A stretch of DNA of 64,000 nucleotides from Flavobacteriales bacterium (GTDB lineage Bacteria; Bacteroidota; Bacteroidia; Flavobacteriales_F; PHOS-HE28). The position numbers were made by a program, and so were the translations under genes. Within the stretch, counting starts at the first letter, position 1. Each line of letters begins with the position of its first letter. The stretch lies in contig JADJXF010000009.1 of NCBI GenBank assembly GCA_016715995.1, positions 1-64,000 of the forward strand, given 5' to 3'. Under the pieces are notes generated by a model that did no database searches, was not told the origin of the DNA, and was given only the letters and a program-made list of their open reading frames with translations. This document shows, in pieces, positions 35,302 to 41,954 of this stretch.

Positions 35302-36212
35302 GGCTGAGCGGGGTATCCATTTTTCGCGGTGCTCGCTCTACGAGCGCTATTCGCGAGGAAATAGCGCACGTGCTCGAGCGGCCAGTCCAGGATCACATGG
35401 TCGCGGCGGATGTGCAACTGGTTATTCTGGAGGGGTGCGTCGCTGATGTGGCATCCGCGCTCCGCGCTGGCGCAGCTGCGGTGTCCGGCCTCGAACACGG
35501 CTTTGACGCCCTCGGCAGGCAGGTCCCGGAAGCGGCCGTAGGGATAGGCGAAGTGGGGCGCTGCGCCGACGTGATCCACGATTGCGTCGCGGCTTCGCCC
35601 GATGTCATCGTGCAAGGCCTCCATGCTCAGGGAGCCCAGTCGGCGGTGCTCCCAACTGTGCGACCCGATCTCATGTCCCATGGCCGCCAGCTCGTTCACC
35701 TCATCCCAATCGAGGAAGGCCACCGGCGGGAAATGAAGGCGCTCGGCGCATACCTGGCGGATCCGCTCGGGGTCGCGCAGGCCGATCAGGCCCGGATTGA
35801 TGAAGAAGCATGCACTGACGCCATGGTCGCGCAGGACGCGCCCGCCATCGAGGTTGTTGCGGAAGCCATCGTCGGAGCTCACGCAGAGGTAGGGCCGATC
35901 GATGCGCGCTTTGAGGATCCGGTCCACAGCTTCGCCGTACGGGATGAACGCATGGGTGCGCCCCAGATTCTGGATGAGCCGTTCCAGCGCGGGCAGTTCA
36001 TCGGTGAAGGTGTGGTGGATGTACAGGAACTGGACACGCGGTCGCGCAAGCGATTCCTCCAATCGGCCTTGGGCGCGGTACCAGGAGCTCAGACCAGTCA
36101 GTGCTGCGTGCCGCAGGTGGCCCCGCAGGCCGACGGGCGCAAATGCCTTCACGTCGGCGTATCGTTCGGCGAAGCCCATGGCGAGCTTCAAAGTTACCGC
36201 CGAGTCGCTCAA
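35298..36212 (-). CDS. Polysaccharide deacetylase (NodB homology) family protein
   Basis: A 304-residue protein with NodB-type motifs. CVSSDDGFRNN corresponds to motif 1 (usually (S/T)FDDG, here Ser replaces Phe), and HEIGSHSWEHR is motif 2 with both metal-binding histidines. FAYPYGRFRDL resembles motif 3. The N-terminus includes YIHHTFTDELPALERLIQNL. It probably removes N-acetyl groups from a glycan. It is flanked by 4-nt overlaps on both sides, with a secreted unknown protein upstream and a formyltransferase downstream. Deacetylation followed by N-formylation of the freed amine would be a chemically sensible sequence, but this is inference. An internal ATG at residue 12 is an alternative start. 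Confidence 0.85.
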   Translation of the reverse strand: MSDSAVTLKLAMGFAERYADVKAFAPVGLRGHLRHAALTGLSSWYRAQGRLEESLARPRVQFLYIHHTFTDELPALERLIQNLGRTHAFIPYGEAVDRILKARIDRPYLCVSSDDGFRNNLDGGRVLRDHGVSACFFINPGLIGLRDPERIRQVCAERLHFPPVAFLDWDEVNELAAMGHEIGSHSWEHRRLGSLSMEALHDDIGRSRDAIVDHVGAAPHFAYPYGRFRDLPAEGVKAVFEAGHRSCASAERGCHISDAPLQNNQLHIRRDHVILDWPLEHVRYFLANSARRASTAKNGYPAQP

Positions 36213-37057
36213 GGCCGGGGCGGCGCTGGCGGCGCGTTGAACGGCTTGCCGTCCTTACGCGGGTCGCGCGCATCCACATCGCGCACAAGGCGCCATTCCC
36301 TCTTCTCCCACACGAGTGCGTCGTAGCTCATGTCCGGCCCGAGGAAGGCGTTGCTCTTCTCCATGTCGGCCCGGAGCGGGGAGAGGTGGTCCATCACGAT
36401 GCGGGCCTGGTCCTGCTCATAGCGCAGCATCATGGTGCTTTGGAAGGCGAAGCCGAAGATCTTCCGGTGCTCCTTGAGCCTGCCGACGCCGCTGAAGATG
36501 GGCGCGCCGAAGCGGGGTTTCCCACTGCGGAAGCTGAGCACCTCCACCACCTTGCGTGTCTCGGAGCGGTCGTAGCCCTTCCAGCCCAGCAGCGTGTACC
36601 AGGTCTTGCCGCCCTTCTTCACCGGGACCACCTGATAGTATAGGGCGCCGTACCAGCGATCGGGCCCGAGGTCGGCCAGTTCCGGTGACGGTATGCCACG
36701 GGTCATGTCGCGCAGCTCAAAAAGCGTTGCGCGTTTACCGGACCGGGTTAAGAGCATTCCCTCATAGCGGTGGCTGCCATCGTCGCGCGGCACATTCCAG
36801 GTGATCAGCTTGAAGCTCCCATCCGGTGCTTCCACGCGGCTGAGCGGCACATCGTGCAGTGAGAGGGCAAGGCCTTCTGGGCCGTCGAGCAAGCCGCGCA
36901 GGCTCTGCTTGATCAATTCGCTGATGCTGTCACGCGCCGATTCGGACTTCGCGCCAGCGAGCGCGTTCACCTGCTGGATCAGCACCGCCTTCGGCTCGGA
37001 CTGGCCCCAGGCCAAACCCGCCGCGAGGACCATTGGTGCCAAGAAAATCCGACGCAT
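36209..37057 (-). CDS. Secreted hypothetical protein
   Basis: A 282-residue exported protein (signal MRRIFLAPMVLAAGLAWGQ; ATGs at 37063 and 37075 are alternatives that merely lengthen the n-region). The mature part shows beta-rich segments such as FKLITWNVPRDDG, RWYGALYYQVVPVKKGGKTWYTLLGWKG and MMLRYEQDQARIVMDHLSP. It ends in a proline-rich tail (NAPPAPPRP). I do not recognise a characterised family, although similar proteins seem common in Flavobacteriales. It is the first gene of a three-gene unit coupled by 4-nt overlaps to the deacetylase and formyltransferase, which suggests a shared envelope role. Confidence 0.7.
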   Translation of the reverse strand: MRRIFLAPMVLAAGLAWGQSEPKAVLIQQVNALAGAKSESARDSISELIKQSLRGLLDGPEGLALSLHDVPLSRVEAPDGSFKLITWNVPRDDGSHRYEGMLLTRSGKRATLFELRDMTRGIPSPELADLGPDRWYGALYYQVVPVKKGGKTWYTLLGWKGYDRSETRKVVEVLSFRSGKPRFGAPIFSGVGRLKEHRKIFGFAFQSTMMLRYEQDQARIVMDHLSPLRADMEKSNAFLGPDMSYDALVWEKREWRLVRDVDARDPRKDGKPFNAPPAPPRP

Positions 37058-37133
37058 GCCCATTGTTCGAATCAACGCAGCCTTGCTCCGGTTTCGCGCA
37101 CAAACACTAATCCTAATGACCTGAACGCAGGAA

Positions 37134-37222
37134 ATGGAGAATGCAAAATGTAAAATGGAGAACGAAACCCCTCAACCCTCAACCTCTCAACCCTCAACCT
37201 CTCAACCCCCAACCTCATCAAC
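37134..37222. repeat. Low-complexity intergenic block with three 15-bp tandem repeats
   Basis: 37171-37185 and 37186-37200 are identical copies of CTCAACCCTCAACCT. 37201-37215 is a copy with one change, and a shortened CATCAACCT follows. Immediately before is an A-rich part with ATGGAGAA words (37134-37165). A short reading frame through it (QPSTSQPSTSQPP) is a by-product of the repeat, not a gene. The block lies between the secreted-protein start and the ferredoxin stop. Confidence 0.75.
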
Positions 37223-37570
37223 CTACAAATGCATGAACTCCTTCTTCGCCATCAACTGTTCCTTGGTCTCGCGGTGGTCGGGATCGTCCACGCAGCAATC
37301 CACTGGACAGACGGCGGCGCACTGCGGCTCATCGTGGAAGCCGGTGCACTCGGTGCATTTGTCGGCAACGATGTAGTACACATCCATGGCCACCGGGTTG
37401 TTGGCAGCGTCGGCATCGTACGTGTTTCCCGTGGGCGTGGTCTGCGGGCCGTGCAGGGCCGTGCCATCAGCCAGGCGCCATTCCGCCCCGCCCTCATAAA
37501 TGGCGTTGTTCGGGCATTCAGGCTCGCATGCACCGCAGTTGATGCACTCGTCAGTGATGATGATGGCCAT
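37223..37570 (-). CDS. 4Fe-4S dicluster ferredoxin
   Basis: A 115-residue ferredoxin. Cluster motif 1 is CINCGACEPECP, and a second set is CTECTGFHDEPQCAAVCPVDCC, with the insertion between the first cysteines typical of YfhL/Alvin-type ferredoxins. It opens MAIIITDECI; the frame upstream of ATG 37570 has no ferredoxin character. A small electron carrier in the cytoplasm with an unknown partner. It diverges from an acyl-CoA reductase gene, and both promoter candidates lie within the 70-nt gap. I recall the same pairing near serC-serA in other Bacteroidota (not checked). Confidence 0.93.
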   Translation of the reverse strand: MAIIITDECINCGACEPECPNNAIYEGGAEWRLADGTALHGPQTTPTGNTYDADAANNPVAMDVYYIVADKCTECTGFHDEPQCAAVCPVDCCVDDPDHRETKEQLMAKKEFMHL

Positions 37571-37581
37571 GGCGGTCGGAA

Positions 37582-37589
37582 TACTTTTG
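37582..37589 (+). promoter_or_regulatory. Promoter-like -7 element TACTTTTG for the acyl-CoA reductase gene
   Basis: An exact TANNTTTG match on the plus strand, 52 nt before ATG 37641. It lies 12 nt from the ferredoxin start, in the shared divergent region. Confidence 0.4.
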
Positions 37590-37595
37590 GCGGCG

Positions 37596-37603
37596 CGAAG
37601 ATA
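37596..37603 (-). promoter_or_regulatory. Promoter-like -7 element TATCTTCG for the ferredoxin gene
   Basis: TATCTTCG on the minus strand, 26 nt before ATG 37570. It is interleaved with the opposite-facing TACTTTTG of the divergent gene, so the two promoters would compete for the same 25 bp. Confidence 0.45.
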
Positions 37604-37640
37604 GCCGGGCGCTATTGGGCGTCGGAAGAACGATAGAACG

Positions 37641-38705
37641 ATGAAGGGATTGCAGATGCAGCAGGCCGCGCTGGCCAAGTTGGGTGAGGTCATGCGGTCC
37701 CTTGGAGCCGGTGCGCCATGGCCGGGGCATGGGATCGGCTTGGCGGAGAGCGAATACGCCACGCTCGATGACAGCATCCGCCGCGCTCGGCAGCACAACG
37801 GATGGTCCACGGAGGAGGAGGTGCGCCATGCCTTCCGAGCTTGGGGCGAGGCCTTGGAGGCCGATTCGATCGCTCAATGGACGGACGGCTACCCTGCGCT
37901 GCTGGAGCCTCGGCAACAGCCGCGCACGGTTGGGTTGATCCTGGCGGGCAACGTGCCTTTGGTGGGTCTGCACGATGTGATCTCGGTCTGGCTGAGCGGC
38001 CACAACGCACGCATCAAGTGCTCGTCGCAGGAACCGGACCTGATTCCAGCACTCGTGCGTGTGCTCGACCACTTCCTTCCTGGTACGGGTGCAAGGTTCG
38101 TCTTCGTGCAGGACAGGCTCGGAGAGGTGGAGGCCGTCGTCGCCACCGGCAGCAACAACACCGCGCGCCACTTCGAGCACTACTTCAGGCATCTGCCACG
38201 CATCGTGCGGAAGAATCGCGTGAGCGTGGCGGTGCTGACGGGTCAGGAGACCGAGGAGGAGCTCGCGGCGCTGGGCGATGATGTGTTCCGCTACTTCGGC
38301 CTGGGCTGCCGCAACGTGAGCAAATTGCTGCTTCCGCGTGACTTCGATGTGGACCGCGTGTTCAAAGCCTTCTTTCCTTGGAAGGACATCATCCACCACA
38401 ACAAGTACGCGAACAACTACGATTACACGCGAGCCCTCTGGTTGCTTGACCGCGTGCCTTTCCTGGAGAACGGCTTCCTATTGCTGAAGGAGGATGCCGC
38501 CTTGGCAAGCCCGGTGACGGCCTTGTTCTATGAGCGGTATGATGACATCCGCGAAGCGGATGCGTTCATCGCTGAGCATCGCGACCGGATCCAATGCGTG
38601 GTTGGTCGTGAGCAGGAGGTCGGTTTCGGTCGGGCCCAGCATCCTGCGCTGTGGGACTACGCCGATGGCACGGACACGATGAGCTTCCTCTTGGAAATGG
38701 ACTGA
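37641..38705 (+). CDS. Acyl-CoA reductase (LuxC-like family)
   Basis: A 354-residue protein of the LuxC-type acyl-CoA reductase family, which has an aldehyde-dehydrogenase-like fold. Supporting segments are VGLILAGNVPLVGLHDVISVWLSG near residue 100, VATGSNNTARHFEHYF, and the probable catalytic cysteine in RYFGLGCRNVSKL. The C-terminus (QEVGFGRAQHPALWDYADGTDTMSFLL) is also characteristic. The substrate is unknown, and there is no luxD or luxE partner. It is divergent from ferredoxin; a TACTTTTG promoter-like element lies 52 nt upstream. It converges on the beta-helix lipoprotein gene, whose stop is directly adjacent. Confidence 0.85.
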   Translation: MKGLQMQQAALAKLGEVMRSLGAGAPWPGHGIGLAESEYATLDDSIRRARQHNGWSTEEEVRHAFRAWGEALEADSIAQWTDGYPALLEPRQQPRTVGLILAGNVPLVGLHDVISVWLSGHNARIKCSSQEPDLIPALVRVLDHFLPGTGARFVFVQDRLGEVEAVVATGSNNTARHFEHYFRHLPRIVRKNRVSVAVLTGQETEEELAALGDDVFRYFGLGCRNVSKLLLPRDFDVDRVFKAFFPWKDIIHHNKYANNYDYTRALWLLDRVPFLENGFLLLKEDAALASPVTALFYERYDDIREADAFIAEHRDRIQCVVGREQEVGFGRAQHPALWDYADGTDTMSFLLEMD

Positions 38706-40193
38706 TTAGGGCACGTACTCATAGCAGCCGAGGTCCGGTTGGCCATCGGACCGGGACACACCGTCCAAGTCGTTGGCGGCATCGGGGTTGGCGCCACCCG
38801 TGCCTCGGTTGCGGGCGAAGGCGCCCTCGAGCAGGTGGAAATCACGATCGGTGACATTCCTGAAGCCTGGCGTCTGGTTGCGGAACACGCTGCCTTGATC
38901 GGGGAAGAAGCTTCCGGTGGTGGCCTGGTCGGTCCGCACCAGGAAATGCGTGAACTGAAGAGTGGGTTCGGCCAAGCTGTTGAACTCCAGCTTGAATTCG
39001 TTGGTGTTGGCTCCTGTGATGATGCTGTTCCGGAATGCGCTTGCCACGATGTCGCGCACCTGCAGCGTTCCGTTGATGTCGCCGTAGGTGTTGGTCATGA
39101 TGAAGGATGGATCGTTGCGGATGCCGTAGTTCCAGTAGTTGGCCACGGTCACATGGTCGAATTGGTATTCGCCGCCGCCGGTGAGGGCCAATGCGTGCTG
39201 CCCGCAATCGCCGACCAGCAGATTGGTGGCCCTGATGCGGTAGTTGCGGCTGAGGATGCCTGCCGCGCTGCAATTGCGGATCCGCACATTGAGCAGTTCC
39301 AACCAGGCCTGGCTGGTCTCGGCATCGGGAAGGCCAGGCCAGGTCTCGCACTGTATGCCAACCAATGCGTTCTTCACTAGCACGTTCTTCAGCACATGGT
39401 TGCCGCCGCTCGGGCCGTCGTTGATCCAGATACGGTCCCATTGCCCGGGGAGCTCTGAATAGAACGGCTCAAGCCGATCACTCTGGAAGCTGATGGGTTC
39501 CTGAATCGTGCCATTCGCCTCCAGCCGGCCCCATCGATAGATCCAAAGGCCGCCGCCGCCATGCACATGCACGCGGACACCGGGCTCGATGATGAGGGTG
39601 CTGCAAGAATCGACCACGCCATATCCATAGATCACATACGGCTTGTCATTCGGCCAGGAGACGGTCTCGCAAATCTGGTTTCCGTTGTTATCAGGGCCGC
39701 CAGCGATATAACTGAATCGCGGCAATCCGGGGATGTATTGGTCGGGTCGGAAATAGTTCGCGTCCTGTCCCCAGGCCACCAGCTTCACTTTCTGCTCATT
39801 CCCGTTATTGACGAAGATGATGTGGTCCTCGTGGATCAGGGGGGCGTTCTGGTTCGTTTGATCCAAGCTCACCTCCACGAACACATAGATGCTGTCCCCG
39901 GCCAGGATCTCCACATCGTCGAAGGCCAATCCGGAGGATCCATCGACATTGATCCGGAAGGGTGAAGGGCTTCCGCCTTCAAGGGCGACGTCCACGCGCA
40001 CGGCCCTGCTGCTCGTGTTCTTCACGCGAAAGCTCTTCGTCACGGAGAAGGGGTTCGCGGTGAAGATGGTATCGAAGAGCACCTCGGTCTGGGTGAACTC
40101 CAGGTCAACCGGATCGTCGGAGAAGAGGGCATCCTTGCGGCAGCCGGTGAGCAGCGCGAAAGCGGTGAGCAGGATGAGCGTTAATCGATGCAA
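38706..40193 (-). CDS. Beta-helix (right-handed parallel) lipoprotein
   Basis: A lipoprotein of about 495 residues. The hydrophobic leader LTLILLTAFALLTGC gives a lipobox, and the best-placed start is TTG 40193 directly before it. The only upstream ATG, at 40280, would overlap murQ and add 29 hydrophilic residues. After an N-terminal domain with DTIFTANPFSVTKSFRVKN (an Ig-like, CARDB-like strand pattern), residues 180-450 form parallel beta-helix coils (LIIEPGVRVHVHGGGGLWI, LKNVLVKNALVGIQC, ARIRNCSAAGILSRNYRIRATNLLVGDCG-type rungs). The end, DLDGVSRSDGQPDLGCYEYVP, is the usual finish of choice-of-anchor Q and pectate-lyase-like secreted proteins. No catalytic residues can be assigned. Confidence 0.75.
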   Translation of the reverse strand: MHRLTLILLTAFALLTGCRKDALFSDDPVDLEFTQTEVLFDTIFTANPFSVTKSFRVKNTSSRAVRVDVALEGGSPSPFRINVDGSSGLAFDDVEILAGDSIYVFVEVSLDQTNQNAPLIHEDHIIFVNNGNEQKVKLVAWGQDANYFRPDQYIPGLPRFSYIAGGPDNNGNQICETVSWPNDKPYVIYGYGVVDSCSTLIIEPGVRVHVHGGGGLWIYRWGRLEANGTIQEPISFQSDRLEPFYSELPGQWDRIWINDGPSGGNHVLKNVLVKNALVGIQCETWPGLPDAETSQAWLELLNVRIRNCSAAGILSRNYRIRATNLLVGDCGQHALALTGGGEYQFDHVTVANYWNYGIRNDPSFIMTNTYGDINGTLQVRDIVASAFRNSIITGANTNEFKLEFNSLAEPTLQFTHFLVRTDQATTGSFFPDQGSVFRNQTPGFRNVTDRDFHLLEGAFARNRGTGGANPDAANDLDGVSRSDGQPDLGCYEYVP

Positions 40194-40242
40194 GGCCCGC
40201 AAAGATGATGGGTCAGGGTGCAATACGCCGTTCAGCCGCTGA

Positions 40243-41046
40243 TCATTGCCCTGCGGCGATGGCTTTCCGCACGCTGCCATGGCGTTTCAGCAACGCGTTG
40301 GCCTGCTCATAATCCACGCCCAGGCCATCCATCACCATGCGTGTGCCACGGTCGATGAGCTTGTTGTTGCTCATCTGCATGTCCACCATCCGGTTGCCCT
40401 TCACCCGGCCAAGCTTCACCATCACGCTGGTGCTGATCATGTTGAGGGCCAGCTTCTGGGCCGTGCCGCTCTTCATGCGCGTGCTGCCGGTGACGAACTC
40501 AGGCCCCACGACAATCACAACGGGATGCTTCGCTGTCAGTGCGACCGGGCTGCCCGGATTGCAGGTGATCGCCGCTGTGAGGATGCCTGCCGCATTGCAC
40601 CGTTCCAAGGTGCTCACCACGTATGGGGTTGTGCCGCTGGCCGCAATGCCGACCACGGTGTCTTCAGTTCCAATGGCATGCTCTTGAAGGTCCTTCCATC
40701 CTTGCTCACGGTCGTCCTCGGCGAATTCCACGGCCTTCCGGATGGCGCTGTCGCCGCCAGCAATGATCCCGACCACCATTCCATGCGGCACCCCGTATGT
40801 GGGCGGGCATTCACTCGCATCAACCACACCAAGCCTGCCGCTCGTACCCGCGCCGATATAGAAGAGCCGGCCGCCCCGAGCAATGCGTTCAGCTATGGCA
40901 TCCACGAGTGGCGCGATGCTGGGAATCGCGGCTTCCATGGCCGGTGCAACCAGTTTGTCCTCACTGTTGATCCCCAACAGCAATTCCAAGGTGGACATGT
41001 GCTCCAGGTGGTCGTGGCGGGAAGTCTGCTCCGTGACGCGTTCCAT
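40243..41046 (-). CDS. murQ: N-acetylmuramic acid 6-phosphate etherase
   Basis: A 267-residue SIS-domain enzyme that cleaves the lactyl ether of MurNAc-6-phosphate during peptidoglycan recycling. The family pattern is clear: ERVTEQTSRHDHLEHMSTLELL, the sugar-phosphate loop GRLFYIGAGTSGRLGVVDASECPPTYG, IIAGGDSAIRKAVEFAED, GIAASGTTPYV, TGSTRMKSGTAQKLALNMIST, and the C-terminal RMVMDGLGVDYEQA. ATG 41046 fits the usual N-terminus; 41085 is possible. It follows the thioesterase gene by 45 nt on the same strand, which is probably incidental to the NRPS cluster. Confidence 0.95.
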   Translation of the reverse strand: MERVTEQTSRHDHLEHMSTLELLLGINSEDKLVAPAMEAAIPSIAPLVDAIAERIARGGRLFYIGAGTSGRLGVVDASECPPTYGVPHGMVVGIIAGGDSAIRKAVEFAEDDREQGWKDLQEHAIGTEDTVVGIAASGTTPYVVSTLERCNAAGILTAAITCNPGSPVALTAKHPVVIVVGPEFVTGSTRMKSGTAQKLALNMISTSVMVKLGRVKGNRMVDMQMSNNKLIDRGTRMVMDGLGVDYEQANALLKRHGSVRKAIAAGQ

Positions 41047-41091
41047 CGGGCTTATGTCGGCGAAGTTCGCTCTCCGGGCGGACAAGCCGTA

Positions 41092-41838
41092 TCAGCGCTG
41101 ATGCGTAACGCTCAACTCAATTCCGCGCAACCCCTCCTCAATGAACCCGGCGAGATGCTTCAGGTGCGGCTCCTTGATGATGTTGAAGTGATTGCCGCTT
41201 GAGAGCCGTACCTCCATGCCTTCCGGTGCCAGCCCATGCCAGCCGAGGTCTTCCGGTCCCCATGAATCCGCCGCTTTGATCACAATCATTCGGCCTGGAT
41301 ACGGCTTGGGCTGGTAGGCGCGAACAGCCATGTCGTAAGTATGGATGATATGGAAATGGTGGAGCTTGCGAGGAATTTGGGCCCCATTGGCGAGGTAGGT
41401 CGCCAGCACGGACTGGTAGACCTTGTCCCGGATCCGGACATGCAGCTTATGGTCCCTGCGCATGGCTTGCGCGTGCAGTTCAGGCGCGTAAGTATCGATG
41501 AGGACAAGCAAAGGCACGGAGCCGTCAATGGACTGCGTGAGCTGCTGCGCCATCTCATACGCCACGAGCCCGCCGAAGGAATAGCCGCAAAGCGCGTAGG
41601 GCGGGTGGATGCCGGCTTGGTTGAGTTCGCCCAGGAACCTTGAGGCGATGGCATCCAAGGTGGTCAGTTCAACTTGTTCGCCGTCCTTGCCTTGATGGAT
41701 GAAGGCGTAGAATGGGCGCTGGGGATCGAGGTATTTCGGCAGCAAACGGTTCGCATCATCACCATGGACGCAGACCAAGGGCAACAGTCCTTGATTCCCT
41801 TCCCTCACGCGCACCAGGTGCGTTGGCGTCCGCGACAT
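41092..41838 (-). CDS. Stand-alone NRPS-type thioesterase
   Basis: A 248-residue alpha/beta-hydrolase of the NRPS thioesterase family, with nucleophile motif CGYSFGGLVAYEMAQQL and a late His in SSGNHFNIIKEP. It is strikingly similar to the TE domain that ends the neighbouring synthetase: both share PFYAF.HQG.DG, YSFGG/FSFGG-VAYEMAQQ, VLIDTYAPELH/VIDTYSPELH, HIIHTYD/HIIDTYD, AYQP and KAADSWGPE/KAKDSWGPK. It therefore arose by duplication of that domain. It could edit stalled carrier proteins (type II TE) or release the product. ATG 41838 is preferred to 41937 because a TACTTTCG promoter-like motif lies 24 nt upstream. Confidence 0.88.
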   Translation of the reverse strand: MSRTPTHLVRVREGNQGLLPLVCVHGDDANRLLPKYLDPQRPFYAFIHQGKDGEQVELTTLDAIASRFLGELNQAGIHPPYALCGYSFGGLVAYEMAQQLTQSIDGSVPLLVLIDTYAPELHAQAMRRDHKLHVRIRDKVYQSVLATYLANGAQIPRKLHHFHIIHTYDMAVRAYQPKPYPGRMIVIKAADSWGPEDLGWHGLAPEGMEVRLSSGNHFNIIKEPHLKHLAGFIEEGLRGIELSVTHQR

Positions 41839-41861
41839 GCATCGCCCGAATCGGGCGCCAG

Positions 41862-41869
41862 CGAAAGTA
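41862..41869 (-). promoter_or_regulatory. Promoter-like -7 element TACTTTCG for the stand-alone thioesterase
   Basis: TACTTTCG on the minus strand, 24 nt before ATG 41838, in the 116-nt gap after the C-A-PCP-TE gene. It suggests the thioesterase can be transcribed apart from the synthetases. Confidence 0.42.
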
Positions 41870-41954
41870 GAGGGCTCTTTTCCTGAGCCGATTCGGCCTT
41901 CGACGGCAAGGCCATGCAGATCGATGAGCGGCTGCACGTCACGGATGGGCGCTG

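Noticed and set aside
37134..37222. Small protein reading MENAKCKMENETPQPST
   Set aside because: It arises from the 15-bp tandem repeats and A-rich repeats; it overlaps the ferredoxin end and has no family resemblance.
41046..41092. murQ as part of the NRPS pathway
   Set aside because: It is a standard peptidoglycan-recycling enzyme that merely follows on the same strand; nothing ties it to the product.
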